Shown piece by piece: positions 7,349 through 17,035 of a stretch of DNA of 64,000 nucleotides. A program made the position numbers and the translations under genes. Source of the DNA: Bradyrhizobium diazoefficiens (GTDB lineage Bacteria; Pseudomonadota; Alphaproteobacteria; Rhizobiales; Xanthobacteraceae); the NCBI RefSeq assembly GCF_018131015.1, contig NZ_JAFCJJ010000023.1:1-64000 (forward strand), read 5' to 3'. The notes below the pieces were generated by a model, which was not told the origin of the DNA, did not search any database, and saw nothing but the letters and a program-made list of their open reading frames with translations. Numbering within the stretch: the first letter of the stretch is position 1; every line of letters begins with the position of its first letter.

Positions 7349-10300
7349 CTACGCCGCCTTCTTCTTCTCGGCGAGCTGCGCCAGTTGCCGCATGATCTCG
7401 GTGGTGCCGGCGAGACGCTCCTCCGGCGTCTCCCAGTCCTGGAAGAACACCACCTTCATGTCGGGCCGCACCTTGGCGGCCTGGCCGTGGCTGCGGATGA
7501 AGGTCACGAGGCGGTCGGGATAGGCGAAGGAATTGTCGCGGAAGGCGATCACGGCGCCCTTCGGGCCGGCATCGATCTTCTCGACATTGGCCCTGCGGCA
7601 GAACGCCTTGATCGCGGCGACCTTGAAGAGATAGCGCACCTCGTCGGGCAGCACGCCAAAGCGGTCGCGCAGCTCGGCGCCGAAATTCTCGATCTCCTCC
7701 TCGGTATCGAGATCGGCGAGCCGCCGGTACAGCGACAGCCGCACCGCGAGATCGCCGACATAATCCTCGGGGATCAGCACCGGCATGCCGATGGTGATCG
7801 ACGGCGACCAGCGGTCGGCGGCAGGTTCTGCGACGCCGGCCTTGAGGTTGACGATCGCCTCCTCCAGCATCGACTGGTAGAGCTCGAAGCCGACCTCCTT
7901 GATGTGGCCGGACTGCTCCTCGCCGAGGAGGTTGCCGGCGCCGCGGATGTCGAGGTCGTGCGAGGCGAGCTGGAAGCCCGCGCCCAGCGTCTCCAGCGAT
8001 TGCAGCACGGTGAGCCTCTTCTCGGCCTGCGCCGTGATCTTCTGCTGCGCCGGCAGCGTGAACAGCGCATAGGCCCGCAGCTTTGAGCGGCCGACGCGGC
8101 CGCGGAGCTGGTAGAGTTGGGCGAGGCCGAACATGTCGGCGCGGTGCACGATCAGCGTGTTGGCGTTGGGAATGTCGAGCCCGGATTCGACGATGGTGGT
8201 CGACAGCAGGATGTCGAACTTGCCGTCGTAGAACGCGGTCATGATGTCCTCGATCACGGCCGGCGGCATCTGGCCGTGCGCAACCGCGACCTTCATCTCC
8301 GGCACGTTCTTGTCGAGGAAATCCTTGACCTCGGCAAGATCGTCGATGCGCGGCACCACGTAGAAGGCCTGGCCACCGCGATAGCGCTCGCGCAAGAGCG
8401 CCTCGCGGATCATCAGCGGATCGTGGGGAGCGACGAAGGTGCGGACAGCGAGGCGATCGACCGGGGGCGAGGCGATGATCGAGAGCTCGCGAACGCCGGT
8501 GAGCGCGAGCTGCAGCGTGCGCGGGATCGGCGTTGCCGACAGCGTCAGCACGTGCACCTCGGACCGCAGAGCCTTCAGCCGCTCCTTGTGCGTGACGCCG
8601 AAGTGCTGCTCCTCGTCGACGATGACGAGGCCGAGATCGCGGAATTTTATCGCCTTGCCGAGCAGCGCGTGGGTGCCGACGACGATGTCGACCGAACCGT
8701 CGGCGAGGCCCTTCTTGACCAGGTTCAGCTCCTTGGTCGCGACCAGGCGCGAGGCCTGCGCCACGTTCACCGGAAAGCCCTTGAAACGCTCGGTGAAGGT
8801 TTTTGCGTGCTGTCGCGCCAGCAGCGTGGTCGGCACCACGACCGCAACCTGCTTGCCTTCGAGCGCCACGGCAAAAGCCGCCCGCAGCGCCACTTCCGTC
8901 TTGCCGAAGCCGACGTCGCCGCAGATCAGCCGGTCCATGGGGCGGCCGAGCTCGAGGTCCTTCAGGGTGGATTCGATGGCGCCCAGCTGGTCCTCAGTCT
9001 CGTCATAGGGGAAGCGCGCGCAGAACTCGTCATAGACGCCCTGCTGCACCGGCATTTTGGGTGCCTCGTGCAAATGGCGCGCGGCCGCGATCTTGATCAG
9101 CTCGCCCGCGATCTCGCGGATGCGGTTCTTCAGCTTGGCCTTGCGGGTCTGCCAGCCGCTTCCGCCGAGGCGGTCCAGCTCGACCGTGGTCTGGTCGGAG
9201 CCGTAGCGCGACAGCAGCTCGATGTTCTCGACCGGGAGGAACAGCTTGGTCTCGGCGGCGTAGTGCAGCTCGAGGCAGTCATGCGGCGCGCCGGCGACGT
9301 CGAGCGTCTGCAAGCCGACGAAGCGGCCGATGCCGTGATCGACGTGGACGACGATGTCGCCGGCGGCGAGGCTCGTCACCTCCGAGATGAAATTGTCGAG
9401 CTTGCGGCTCGCCTTGCGCGGCCGCACCAGGCGGTCGCCAAGGATGTCCTGCTCGCTGATCAGCGCGATCTCGTCGGTCTCGAAGCCGGCCTCCAGGCCG
9501 AGCACGGCCAGCATGGTCTCGTTGCGCGGGGTCGCCTGCACCGTGCGCCAGCTGTTGACGCTGGTGGTGTGGGTCAGCTTGTGGTCGCGCAGCATCGAGG
9601 TCATGCGGTCGCGCGAGCCTTCGGTCCACAGCGCGATCACGACCTTCTTGCGCTGCGCTTGCAGGGCCATCACGTGGCTGACCACGGATTCGAACACGTT
9701 GACGGTGGTGTCGTTGCGTTCCGGTGCAAAATCGCGGCCCTTGCGGGCGCCGGCATCGACGACGCTGGTACCATCGGTCGGCACCGAAAACGGCGTCAGC
9801 CGCGCCAGCGGTACATCGGCGAGCCGCTTGGCCCATTCCGTATCGGTCAAGTACAGCCGGTCCGGCGGCAGTGGCTTGTAGATGGCGCCGCCGCCCGGAT
9901 GCTCCATGGCATCGCGGCGGGCCTGGTAATAGTCGAGGATCTGCTTGAAGCGCTCGCGCACGGCGTCCTCGGCCTGCGGCTCGATCGCGACCACCGCGCC
10001 TTGCAGATAGTCGAACAGCGTGTCCATGCGGTCCTGGAACAGCGGTAGCCAGTGCTCCATGCCGGGATGGCGGCGGCCCTCGCTGACGGCCTCGTACAGC
10101 GCATCGTCGCGCTCGGGCGCGCCGAACTCGGCGACATAGCCCATGCGGAAGCGGCGGATGGTGTCTGTGACGAGCTGGAACTCGGAGACCGGCACGAGGT
10201 CGAGCGCGCGCATGTCGAGCAGCGTGCGCTGGGTCTCGGCATCGAAGGTGCGGATCGATTCCAGGCTGTCGCCGAAGAAATCGAAGCGGACGGGCTGATC

Positions 10301-10867
10301 GAGGCCTGCGGGAAACAGGTCCAGGATGCCGCCGCGCACCGCATATTCGCCGGGCTCGCGCACGGTCGAGGACCGGTTGTAGCCATTGTGCTCGAGCCAT
10401 GCGACGATGCTGTCCATCGGCACGACGTTGCCGGGCGCAACCGACAGCGCCTGCGCCGCCACGAGGTCGCGCGCGGGCACACGCTGCACCACCGCGTTCA
10501 CCGTGGTCAGCACGATCAGCGGCTTGTCGCTGCCGGTCAGCGAGGCGAGCCGCGCCAGCGTGGTCAGGCGTTGCGCCAGAATGCCGCCATGCGGCGAGAC
10601 GCGGTCATAGGGCTGGCAGTCCCAGGCCGGGAAGGTCAGCACCGGCAGGTCCGGCGCGAAAAAGTTCAGCGCGCGTTCGAGCTGCTGCATCCGCGGCCCG
10701 TCGCGGCAGACCACCGCGAGGCTGACGGCCGGCTTCTTCGGTCGGCCTGCGATGGCGCGGGCGAGATCGGAGACGATGAGGCCTTCGGCGCCCTCGGCGA
10801 CATTGGCGAGCGTGAGCGCGCGGCCGGGCGCGAGCAGCTCGGCCGGTGATTTCATCCCCTGCTTCAT
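7349..10867 (-). CDS. mfd: transcription-repair coupling factor Mfd
   Basis: 1172-residue Mfd, which removes RNA polymerase stalled at DNA lesions and recruits UvrA. Domains in order: a UvrB-like N-terminal module; the RNA polymerase-interaction domain around residues 500-560 (DIVVHVDHGIGRFVG); a RecG-type translocase with Walker A ICGDVGFGKTEVALR near 645 and Walker B VIVDEEQHFGV near 750; TATP-type motif SATPIPRTLQ; LRGRVGRS in motif VI; and a C-terminal TRCF domain. Length matches the family. Its ATG overlaps the sdhE stop as ATGA, so the two genes are translationally coupled; an internal ATG five codons on (MKSPAELL) is a weaker alternative. Confidence 0.97.
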   Translation of the reverse strand: MKQGMKSPAELLAPGRALTLANVAEGAEGLIVSDLARAIAGRPKKPAVSLAVVCRDGPRMQQLERALNFFAPDLPVLTFPAWDCQPYDRVSPHGGILAQRLTTLARLASLTGSDKPLIVLTTVNAVVQRVPARDLVAAQALSVAPGNVVPMDSIVAWLEHNGYNRSSTVREPGEYAVRGGILDLFPAGLDQPVRFDFFGDSLESIRTFDAETQRTLLDMRALDLVPVSEFQLVTDTIRRFRMGYVAEFGAPERDDALYEAVSEGRRHPGMEHWLPLFQDRMDTLFDYLQGAVVAIEPQAEDAVRERFKQILDYYQARRDAMEHPGGGAIYKPLPPDRLYLTDTEWAKRLADVPLARLTPFSVPTDGTSVVDAGARKGRDFAPERNDTTVNVFESVVSHVMALQAQRKKVVIALWTEGSRDRMTSMLRDHKLTHTTSVNSWRTVQATPRNETMLAVLGLEAGFETDEIALISEQDILGDRLVRPRKASRKLDNFISEVTSLAAGDIVVHVDHGIGRFVGLQTLDVAGAPHDCLELHYAAETKLFLPVENIELLSRYGSDQTTVELDRLGGSGWQTRKAKLKNRIREIAGELIKIAAARHLHEAPKMPVQQGVYDEFCARFPYDETEDQLGAIESTLKDLELGRPMDRLICGDVGFGKTEVALRAAFAVALEGKQVAVVVPTTLLARQHAKTFTERFKGFPVNVAQASRLVATKELNLVKKGLADGSVDIVVGTHALLGKAIKFRDLGLVIVDEEQHFGVTHKERLKALRSEVHVLTLSATPIPRTLQLALTGVRELSIIASPPVDRLAVRTFVAPHDPLMIREALLRERYRGGQAFYVVPRIDDLAEVKDFLDKNVPEMKVAVAHGQMPPAVIEDIMTAFYDGKFDILLSTTIVESGLDIPNANTLIVHRADMFGLAQLYQLRGRVGRSKLRAYALFTLPAQQKITAQAEKRLTVLQSLETLGAGFQLASHDLDIRGAGNLLGEEQSGHIKEVGFELYQSMLEEAIVNLKAGVAEPAADRWSPSITIGMPVLIPEDYVGDLAVRLSLYRRLADLDTEEEIENFGAELRDRFGVLPDEVRYLFKVAAIKAFCRRANVEKIDAGPKGAVIAFRDNSFAYPDRLVTFIRSHGQAAKVRPDMKVVFFQDWETPEERLAGTTEIMRQLAQLAEKKKAA

Positions 10868-11154
10868 GCGTCCTTGTCCGCGATCGGGAACGCCCTGATG
10901 CGGGCAAACAGCGCGCCGCTGACCTCGGCCGGCAGGACCTTGTCGCCGGTGATGGCAGCATAGAGATCGGGATCGCTCTCCTCGAGCAGGCGCTCGAGCT
11001 CGCCGAGCTCGGCGTCGGACAGATTTCCAATCTCGGCATCCGCGAAACGACCGAGGATCAGGTCCATCTCGCGCGTCCCGCGGTGCCAGCAGCGGAACAA
11101 AAGCCGCTTGCGGCGGTCGTCCAGCCCGTCACTCGATCGTGTCGTTCCCGTCAT
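10864..11154 (-). CDS. sdhE: FAD assembly factor SdhE
   Basis: 96-residue SdhE/Sdh5-family protein that promotes covalent flavinylation of succinate dehydrogenase SdhA. The conserved helix RKRLLFRCWHRGTREMDLIL contains the RGTRE motif that contacts the flavoprotein, followed by FADAEIGNLSDAELGELERL and the conserved ESDPDLYAAI block. The ATG at 11154 fits the family size; the upstream in-frame extension is not family-like. It overlaps mfd by four bases, an arrangement common in alphaproteobacteria although the two functions are unrelated. Its promoter should lie in the divergent space towards recG. Confidence 0.93.
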   Translation of the reverse strand: MTGTTRSSDGLDDRRKRLLFRCWHRGTREMDLILGRFADAEIGNLSDAELGELERLLEESDPDLYAAITGDKVLPAEVSGALFARIRAFPIADKDA

Positions 11155-11277
11155 GTCTGAAATCCAGTCCAACGCCAAAAGCCCGGACGTGCCGGGCGGG
11201 GGTGATATAGCCACTCGAAGGAGCCGTGTCAGCCCTCCGATTTGGCATGGCCGGCTGCCGGCGCGGGGCAACGAAAA

Positions 11278-11312
11278 AAGCCGTGGATGCCCGGCACAAA
11301 GCCGGGCATGAG
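11278..11312. repeat. short palindromic dispersed repeat
   Basis: ATGCCCGGC (11287-11295) and GCCGGGCAT (11301-11309) form a 9-bp stem with a 5-base loop, in the sdhE-recG divergent region just upstream of recG. The pattern GTGGATGCCCGGC...GCCGGGCATGA looks like the REP-type hairpins scattered through Bradyrhizobium intergenic DNA. The family assignment is from memory, not a search. Confidence 0.55.
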
Positions 11313-11339
11313 GGGCGCAAACGATCCTAGATTCGGCTC

Positions 11340-13442
11340 ATGCGCCCCAGCCTGCTCAATCCGCTGTTTGCTGCCGTGACCAGCCTGCCCGGCGTCGGCC
11401 CGAAGCAGGACAAGCTGCTGCGCTATCTGCTCGGCCGCGATGAGACGCCACGGCTGGTCGATCTGCTGCTGCATCTGCCGAGCCAGGTCATCGACCGCCG
11501 CGCCAGGCCAAAGATCCGCGACGCTGCGCCCGGGACGATGGTGACGCTGGAGGTCACGATCGACCGCCACCGCCCGCCCCCGCCGCGCAATGCGCGCGCG
11601 CCCTATCTGGTCTATGCCAGCGACGACACCGGCGACGTCGTTCTGACCTTCTTCCGCGCCAAGCCGGGCTATGTCGAGAAGCTCTTGCCGATGGGCGAGA
11701 AGCGCTACGTCTCCGGCACGCTGCAGATGTATGACGGCATCCCGCAGATCGTGCATCCCGACCGCGTGCTTGACGCGATTTCGAAGCTCTCCGGCATCGA
11801 CCCCGTGTATCCGCTGACGGAGGGCCTCGCGATCGGTTCGCTGCGCCGCGCGATCGCCCAGGCGCTGTCGAAGCTGCCCGCGTTGCCGGAGTGGATCAGC
11901 CCGGACGTGCTGCGCCGCTGCCACTTCCCGCCAATCGCAGAGGCGCTCAATCGCGTGCACCAGCCGGTCGAGCTGACCGACATCCTGCCGGACCAGCCGT
12001 TCTGGTCGCGCCTCGCCTTCGACGAGCTCTTGGCCGGCCAGCTCGCGCTGGCCCTGATCCGCGCCCGACTGCGCCGCCCCGCAGGCGTGCGCAACGCCGG
12101 GGACGGCCATCTGCGCAACGAGATCATCGACGCCCTTCCCTATGCGCTGACGCCGTCGCAGCGCGGCGCCGCTGCGGCCATCGCCGACGACCTGAACCAG
12201 CCGGTGCGCATGCTGCGGCTGCTGCAGGGCGACGTCGGCTCCGGCAAGACCGTGGTGGCGCTGCTCGCGGCGGCCGCCGTCGCCGAGGTCGGCAAGCAGG
12301 CTGCGCTGATGGCGCCCACGGAAATCCTGGCGCGCCAGCACATCAAGACCATCGCTCCGCTCGCCGAACGCGCCGGCATGCGCGTCGCCATCCTCACCGG
12401 CCGTGAAAAGGGCAAGGAGCGGCGCGAGATCATCGCGCAGCTTGCCGCGGGCGAGATCGATCTGCTCGTCGGCACCCATGCGCTAATCCAGGACGACGTA
12501 ACCTTCCATGATCTTGCGCTTGCCGTCGTCGACGAGCAGCACCGTTTTGGCGTGCGCGAGCGCCTCGCGCTTACGTCCAAGGGTGAAGCCGTCGACGTGC
12601 TGGTGCTGAGTGCAACGCCGATCCCGCGCACGCTGGTGCTGACCTATTTCGGCGACATGGACATCTCCGAGTTGCGCGAGAAGCCGACCGGCCGCCAGCC
12701 GATCGACACCCGTGCGGTCGCCATGACCCGGCTCGGCGAGGTCATGGACGGCGTCGGCCGCGCCTTGCAATCGGGAAAGCTCGTCTACTGGATCTGCCCG
12801 CTGGTCGAGGAATCCGAGGCCGAAGGCACCGAGCACCTCACCAATGCGACAAAACGCTTTGAGAGCCTGCAGAAGCGTTTTGGCGACCGCGTCGGCCTCG
12901 TCCACGGCCAGATGAAGGGCACCGAGAAGGACCGCGTGATGGGTCAGTTCGCAGGCCACGAGATCGGGCTTCTGGTCGCGACCACCGTGGTCGAGGTCGG
13001 CGTCGACGTGCCGGCAGCCACTATCATGGTGATCGAGAACGCCGAGCGCTTCGGCCTCGCCCAGCTGCACCAGTTGCGCGGCCGTATCGGGCGCGGCTCG
13101 GAGGCTTCGACCTGCATCCTGCTCTACAGCGAACCGCTCGGCGAAATGTCGAAGGCGCGGCTGAAGGTGATCCGCGAGACCACCGACGGCTTTCGGATCG
13201 CCGAGGAGGATCTGAAGCTGCGCGGCGAAGGCGACGTGCTGGGCGTGCGCCAGAGCGGCCTGCCCGGCTACCGCATCGCGCGCCCGGAAGTCCACGGCCA
13301 GCTCATCACGCAGGCCCGCGACGAAGCCCTGCGCATCATGAAGGACGATCCCAAGCTCAAGGGCGAGCGCGGCGAGGCGCTGCGGTGCCTGTTGTATCTC
13401 TACGAGCGTGACGAGGCGATCCCGCTGATCGGCGCGGGGTGA
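11340..13442 (+). CDS. recG: ATP-dependent DNA helicase RecG
   Basis: 700-residue RecG, which regresses stalled forks and branch-migrates recombination intermediates. The N-terminal wedge/OB region (TSLPGVGPKQDKLLRYLL, VTLEVTIDRHR) is followed by helicase motifs: Walker A LLQGDVGSGKTVVALL near residue 297, LAVVDEQHRFGVRERL near 395, LSATPIPRTL, and LRGRIGRGSEAS in motif VI. The C-terminal wedge ends LLYLYERDEAIPLIGAG. A second, decayed copy of the last 70 or so bases lies at 17036-17095. The gene is divergent from sdhE-mfd. Confidence 0.97.
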   Translation: MRPSLLNPLFAAVTSLPGVGPKQDKLLRYLLGRDETPRLVDLLLHLPSQVIDRRARPKIRDAAPGTMVTLEVTIDRHRPPPPRNARAPYLVYASDDTGDVVLTFFRAKPGYVEKLLPMGEKRYVSGTLQMYDGIPQIVHPDRVLDAISKLSGIDPVYPLTEGLAIGSLRRAIAQALSKLPALPEWISPDVLRRCHFPPIAEALNRVHQPVELTDILPDQPFWSRLAFDELLAGQLALALIRARLRRPAGVRNAGDGHLRNEIIDALPYALTPSQRGAAAAIADDLNQPVRMLRLLQGDVGSGKTVVALLAAAAVAEVGKQAALMAPTEILARQHIKTIAPLAERAGMRVAILTGREKGKERREIIAQLAAGEIDLLVGTHALIQDDVTFHDLALAVVDEQHRFGVRERLALTSKGEAVDVLVLSATPIPRTLVLTYFGDMDISELREKPTGRQPIDTRAVAMTRLGEVMDGVGRALQSGKLVYWICPLVEESEAEGTEHLTNATKRFESLQKRFGDRVGLVHGQMKGTEKDRVMGQFAGHEIGLLVATTVVEVGVDVPAATIMVIENAERFGLAQLHQLRGRIGRGSEASTCILLYSEPLGEMSKARLKVIRETTDGFRIAEEDLKLRGEGDVLGVRQSGLPGYRIARPEVHGQLITQARDEALRIMKDDPKLKGERGEALRCLLYLYERDEAIPLIGAG
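13370..13442 (+). repeat. direct repeat, left copy (recG 3' end)
   Basis: The last part of recG, encoding GEALRCLLYLYERDEAIPLIGAG, recurs in degraded form at 17036-17095 in the same orientation. This copy is in frame with recG and intact. The pair brackets the kinase, panE-like and ATPase genes. Confidence 0.7.
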
Positions 13443-13569
13443 CGACCCGCTCAGGAACAAAAGTTCCATGAATTGGTTTCTTCAGGTCGCATATTGCCAG
13501 CCGCGTCCGACCCGGTACCTTGAAGGGAATCAGCTTGCGGCAAGGCGTTTCCTGAAGGGGTGGGTTGCA

Positions 13570-15273
13570 GTGCGTGCTTTGGGACGTCGATGGGGAGTCC
13601 GGATCAAGCGATCGCTGCGCACCTGGCCCGTTTCGGCGTATCTGTTGCTGCTTGCCATCGCGACGGCCGTCCCCGTCACGGCGTGTGCGGCATTCCTCGC
13701 CTATCATTTCGTTGCAGAGTCGTCCCAGCTCACCCGCGCGGAGTACGAGGACCGGCTGCGCCTGATGCGCAACGCGGCCGACCTTCGGATCGCGAACATC
13801 ATCGACGATTTGCAAGTCCTCGCGCTCTCGCCGTCGCTGTCGCAGCAGAGATTTGCGGAGTTCAGGGAGCACGCCGTTCAGGCCGTCAACCTGATCGGCG
13901 GTGTGGCCATCGTGCTCTATGACCCGGCTGGCCAGCAGATCGTGAACACGCGGCTGGAGCTCGATGCGCCGCTGCCGAAGCGCGTCGCGTTCGAGGTCGA
14001 GCACCGGGCGATCGAAACCGGGCTGCCTCAGGTCTCCGGTCTTCAGCGCGCCGTCGTCGACGGCCAGTTTATCGTCACGATTGCCGTTCCGGTCCGCATC
14101 GGAGGTGAAATCCGCTACGCGCTCAACATCGGACTGTCGACGAAATATCTGTCGTCCATGATGGACGAATACGTCTCCGCCGGAATGGTCGGCAGCATCG
14201 TCGACGCCAACGGACTGCTGCTGGCGAGGCGTCCGTTGCTGGATGGCGACGACCTGGTGGGTCACCCCACCATCCCCGAAGTGATGGCCCGCCTCGGCCA
14301 GCCGTCGGCCTGGTGGGTCAAGGCCGTTTCCAGGACAGGCGTTCCAACCTACACCTCGCTGCTGCGATCCACGCGAAGCGGCTGGTTAATCAACCTTGCT
14401 GTTCCTCGCGACGTGATCGACGGACCGCTGCACCGGACCGCCGAATGGCTCGTCGGGTTGACGGTTTTCACGTTCATCCTGGGACTGGCACTCGCGCGTC
14501 TGCTCTCACACCGCTTCCTGGCCGAATTCTCCCAACTCGAGCGATATGTTGCTGGCTTGCGATCGGGCGCACCTGAACCGAAGCTGGGCACGATCAGCGA
14601 AGTCAACGCGATGAAGAAAGTGCTCCATCAGGTCGGAAGCGAGCTCGCCGGCGCCTTGAAGCAGCAAAAGGCACTGCTGGACGAAATCAATCACCGGGTG
14701 AAGAACACGCTCGGCACCGTCCAGTCGATCGCGCGCCTGTCACGCGCAAGTTCGAGCGACCTCGACGAATATGCAGCCGCCTTCGAGGGTCGCTTGCTGG
14801 CTCTCTCGCAGGCCTACAATCTGCTGACAGAAAACAACTGGGTCGGCGTGAGCCTGGAGGCAGTCGTCAAGCGGACCCTGGCGCCGTACGCGGGACCCGA
14901 CCGTCTCGACATCAAAGGTCCAGACATCCTGCTGCCGCCCAAGCTCACGCTGGCGATTTCGGCAGCGCTCCAGGAGCTCAGCACGAATGCGGCCAAGTAC
15001 GGTGCGTTCTCGGTCCCCTCTGGCAAGCTGCAAATATCCTGGACGCTGGATGAGACGGGCCTGGTTCGCCTATGCTGGGCGGAAAGAGAGGGTCCGCTGG
15101 TGCGCAAGCCCACGCGCCGCGGCTTCGGAACGAAGATGATCACCGGCATGTTCGCCGGCGAGGCCGGCTGGTCCGTCAATCTGGAGTTCAATCCCGCCGG
15201 GCTTCGCTGCGTGATGCAGTTCTGGTCTCGCGACGAAATGTGCGAGGATCGGTCGCTGATGGAGGCGAGCTAG
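13570..15273 (+). CDS. HWE-type sensor histidine kinase
   Basis: Membrane-bound histidine kinase of about 567 residues. A first transmembrane helix (VSAYLLLLAIATAVPVTACA) and a second (LVGLTVFTFILGLALARLL) flank a periplasmic sensor segment of about 240 residues that could be a Cache-type fold. The H-box DEINHRVKNTLGTVQSIARL near residue 374 and the N-box LQELSTNAAKYGAFS near 467 are hallmarks of the HWE/HisKA_2 class; the G-box reads RRGFGTKMI. The GTG at 13570 has a good AAGGGG site upstream; an ATG at 13468 is the alternative. No response regulator gene is adjacent, which is usual for this class. The ligand is unknown. Confidence 0.85.
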   Translation: MRALGRRWGVRIKRSLRTWPVSAYLLLLAIATAVPVTACAAFLAYHFVAESSQLTRAEYEDRLRLMRNAADLRIANIIDDLQVLALSPSLSQQRFAEFREHAVQAVNLIGGVAIVLYDPAGQQIVNTRLELDAPLPKRVAFEVEHRAIETGLPQVSGLQRAVVDGQFIVTIAVPVRIGGEIRYALNIGLSTKYLSSMMDEYVSAGMVGSIVDANGLLLARRPLLDGDDLVGHPTIPEVMARLGQPSAWWVKAVSRTGVPTYTSLLRSTRSGWLINLAVPRDVIDGPLHRTAEWLVGLTVFTFILGLALARLLSHRFLAEFSQLERYVAGLRSGAPEPKLGTISEVNAMKKVLHQVGSELAGALKQQKALLDEINHRVKNTLGTVQSIARLSRASSSDLDEYAAAFEGRLLALSQAYNLLTENNWVGVSLEAVVKRTLAPYAGPDRLDIKGPDILLPPKLTLAISAALQELSTNAAKYGAFSVPSGKLQISWTLDETGLVRLCWAEREGPLVRKPTRRGFGTKMITGMFAGEAGWSVNLEFNPAGLRCVMQFWSRDEMCEDRSLMEAS

Positions 15274-15313
15274 GGCTCCAGGCCATCGCCGCGTTCCGCT
15301 GAGCGGCGCGGGG

Positions 15314-16243
15314 CTAGCCTGCCGCTCGCCGCCGCCCGACCTCGTAAGCCGCCAAATGCGCACAGGCCAGATCCAAGAGCGGGGTGTCGATGCCAAGCGA
15401 ACGCGCCCGATTGGCCATATCGCCCAGGATATGCTCGGACTCGGTGATCGAACCCCGCTCGATGTCGCGCAGCATCGAGGCCTTGAGCGGCGAGTCCATG
15501 GTCGTGAACAGCTTTCGGTCGAACTCGATGAACGGCGCGCGCGGCTCGAAGCCCGACGCCGTCGCGACGGCGCAGCATTCCCCGAACAGGCGGAAGATGG
15601 ATTGCTCGCCATTCGGCACGGCCAGGATGTTGCCAATGCTTGCGCGCATCAGGCAGGTGATGCCGGCGAGCGTGCTGAGCTGGACGAATTTCTCCCACAT
15701 GTCCTGCATGATCGCTTCGCTGGCGCGCACGTCGATCCCGGGGACATGGAGCAGCGTTTCCAGCGCGAGCGCACGCTCGCTGAGCGAACCATCGATCTCG
15801 CCGAAGACGATGGTCTGGTTGGCCATGAGCTGAACGACGCGTCCATCCGCATCGAGCCCGGCACTGACGTTCGCTAGACCGCCTAGAACGCGCTCCGTGC
15901 CGAAGCGTACCGTCAGTGCGTCGATGTGCTTCAACCCGTTCAGAATAGGCAAAATCATCGTGCCGGACCCGACGGCTGGGGCAAACTGGACCATTGCATC
16001 GTCGAGTGAATAGGACTTCACGCCGACGAGCACGACGTCGAACGCTTGCTTCAGATCGCTTGCCAGCATGATCTTCGGCTGCACGGCGAAGTCGCCATGC
16101 GGGCTCACGACCTGCAACCCAGTCCGCCGCAACTGCTCGGCGCGCCCGGCCCGCACCAGAAAGGCCACGTCGCCGCCGGCACGAACCAGGCGGGCGCCGT
16201 AATAACCGCCAATGGCGCCTGCACCGATGACGAGCACTCTCAT
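15314..16243 (-). CDS. panE: 2-dehydropantoate 2-reductase family protein
   Basis: 309-residue NAD(P)-binding reductase of the ketopantoate reductase family, which reduces 2-dehydropantoate to pantoate for coenzyme A synthesis. The N terminus MRVLVIGAGAIGGYYGARL is the dinucleotide-binding fingerprint; MILPILNGL supplies the conserved Asn region; the catalytic Lys lies in DMWEKFVQLSTLAGITCLMR; and the C-terminal part has the family helices (SMLRDIERGSITESEHI). The ATG at 16243 removes a six-codon extension. Rhizobia often have several paralogues, so the true substrate may be another 2-oxo acid. It is convergent with the kinase gene upstream. Confidence 0.8.
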   Translation of the reverse strand: MRVLVIGAGAIGGYYGARLVRAGGDVAFLVRAGRAEQLRRTGLQVVSPHGDFAVQPKIMLASDLKQAFDVVLVGVKSYSLDDAMVQFAPAVGSGTMILPILNGLKHIDALTVRFGTERVLGGLANVSAGLDADGRVVQLMANQTIVFGEIDGSLSERALALETLLHVPGIDVRASEAIMQDMWEKFVQLSTLAGITCLMRASIGNILAVPNGEQSIFRLFGECCAVATASGFEPRAPFIEFDRKLFTTMDSPLKASMLRDIERGSITESEHILGDMANRARSLGIDTPLLDLACAHLAAYEVGRRRAAG

Positions 16244-16381
16244 TCGAACTCCGGGTGTCATGCGTCTGCTTCGGCAAAAAGAGTAGCAGATCGAGCTCGC
16301 GGCGTCTTCGTCATTGCGTGAATAGAGCTGGCCGGAGGGCTTACCCTTTCCTCGCGGCCGACTTTATGAAACGCTTCGACC

Positions 16382-16903
16382 ATGCGCCGGATCATCGTCG
16401 TCGGCTCCCAGGGAAGCGGCAAGACGAGACTGTCCCGGAATCTCGGGCGAAAGCTCGGATTGCCCGTGGTGCATCTCGATGTGCTCTATTGGCAGCCGGG
16501 CTGGAAGCCATCCGACACGGCAAGCTTTCGAACGCGCGTCACTGAGGCAATCGCCAGCGATGCGTGGGTGATCGACGGCAGCTTCTCGGGGCTCGCCTTT
16601 GACCTCACGATCGCCCGCGCCGATGTTCTCGTTGTCATCGACCGGCCGCGCTGGCTCTGCCAGTGGCGTATCCTCTGGCGCTCTGCCTTCGATCGCGACA
16701 CGACGCGTCCTGATCTGCCGGTGGGATGTCCGGAACAGTTCGACTGGAAATTGATGCGGGAGGCGTGGCGCTACGACACCGAGCGCGTCCCCGTCATCGA
16801 GGCCGAGCGCCTCCAGTATGGCCCTGACGTCCCGGTCGTGCGCCTGAGGCGTGACCGGGACATCCAGGGTTTTCTGGAGTCGGTTTCAGTGCGTGGCGAG
16901 TGA
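16382..16903 (+). CDS. small P-loop ATPase, FlaR/topology-modulation type
   Basis: 173-residue nucleoside-kinase-like P-loop protein. Walker A GSQGSGKT is at residues 8-15, followed by LGLPVVHLDVLYWQPGWKP and AWVIDGSF, the pattern of proteins annotated as adenylate-kinase-like or DNA topology modulation protein FlaR. ADVLVVIDRPRW supplies the Walker B-like strand and arginines (CQWRILWR) form a likely lid. The cellular substrate of this family is not established. It lies directly before the recG-tail relic. Confidence 0.7.
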   Translation: MRRIIVVGSQGSGKTRLSRNLGRKLGLPVVHLDVLYWQPGWKPSDTASFRTRVTEAIASDAWVIDGSFSGLAFDLTIARADVLVVIDRPRWLCQWRILWRSAFDRDTTRPDLPVGCPEQFDWKLMREAWRYDTERVPVIEAERLQYGPDVPVVRLRRDRDIQGFLESVSVRGE

Positions 16904-17035
16904 TCCATTGCCGTGACTTCAGACTGGACGGTCAGGCCTTCTACTGCGCAACACGCGTCAGGCCGTGGCCGGCGCCGCAGGCTTGCAATCAAACCGGTCA
17001 ATGCGGCTGACGCTATCGCGATCCGTCGGCAAGGC

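Noticed and set aside
8117..10048. A 643-codon open frame antisense to mfd.
   Set aside because: It is rich in Arg, His and Asp with no family-like motif, and mfd is certain on the other strand. Long antisense frames are expected at this GC content. The same applies to frames at 26446-28347, 36410-38479 and 52361-54031.
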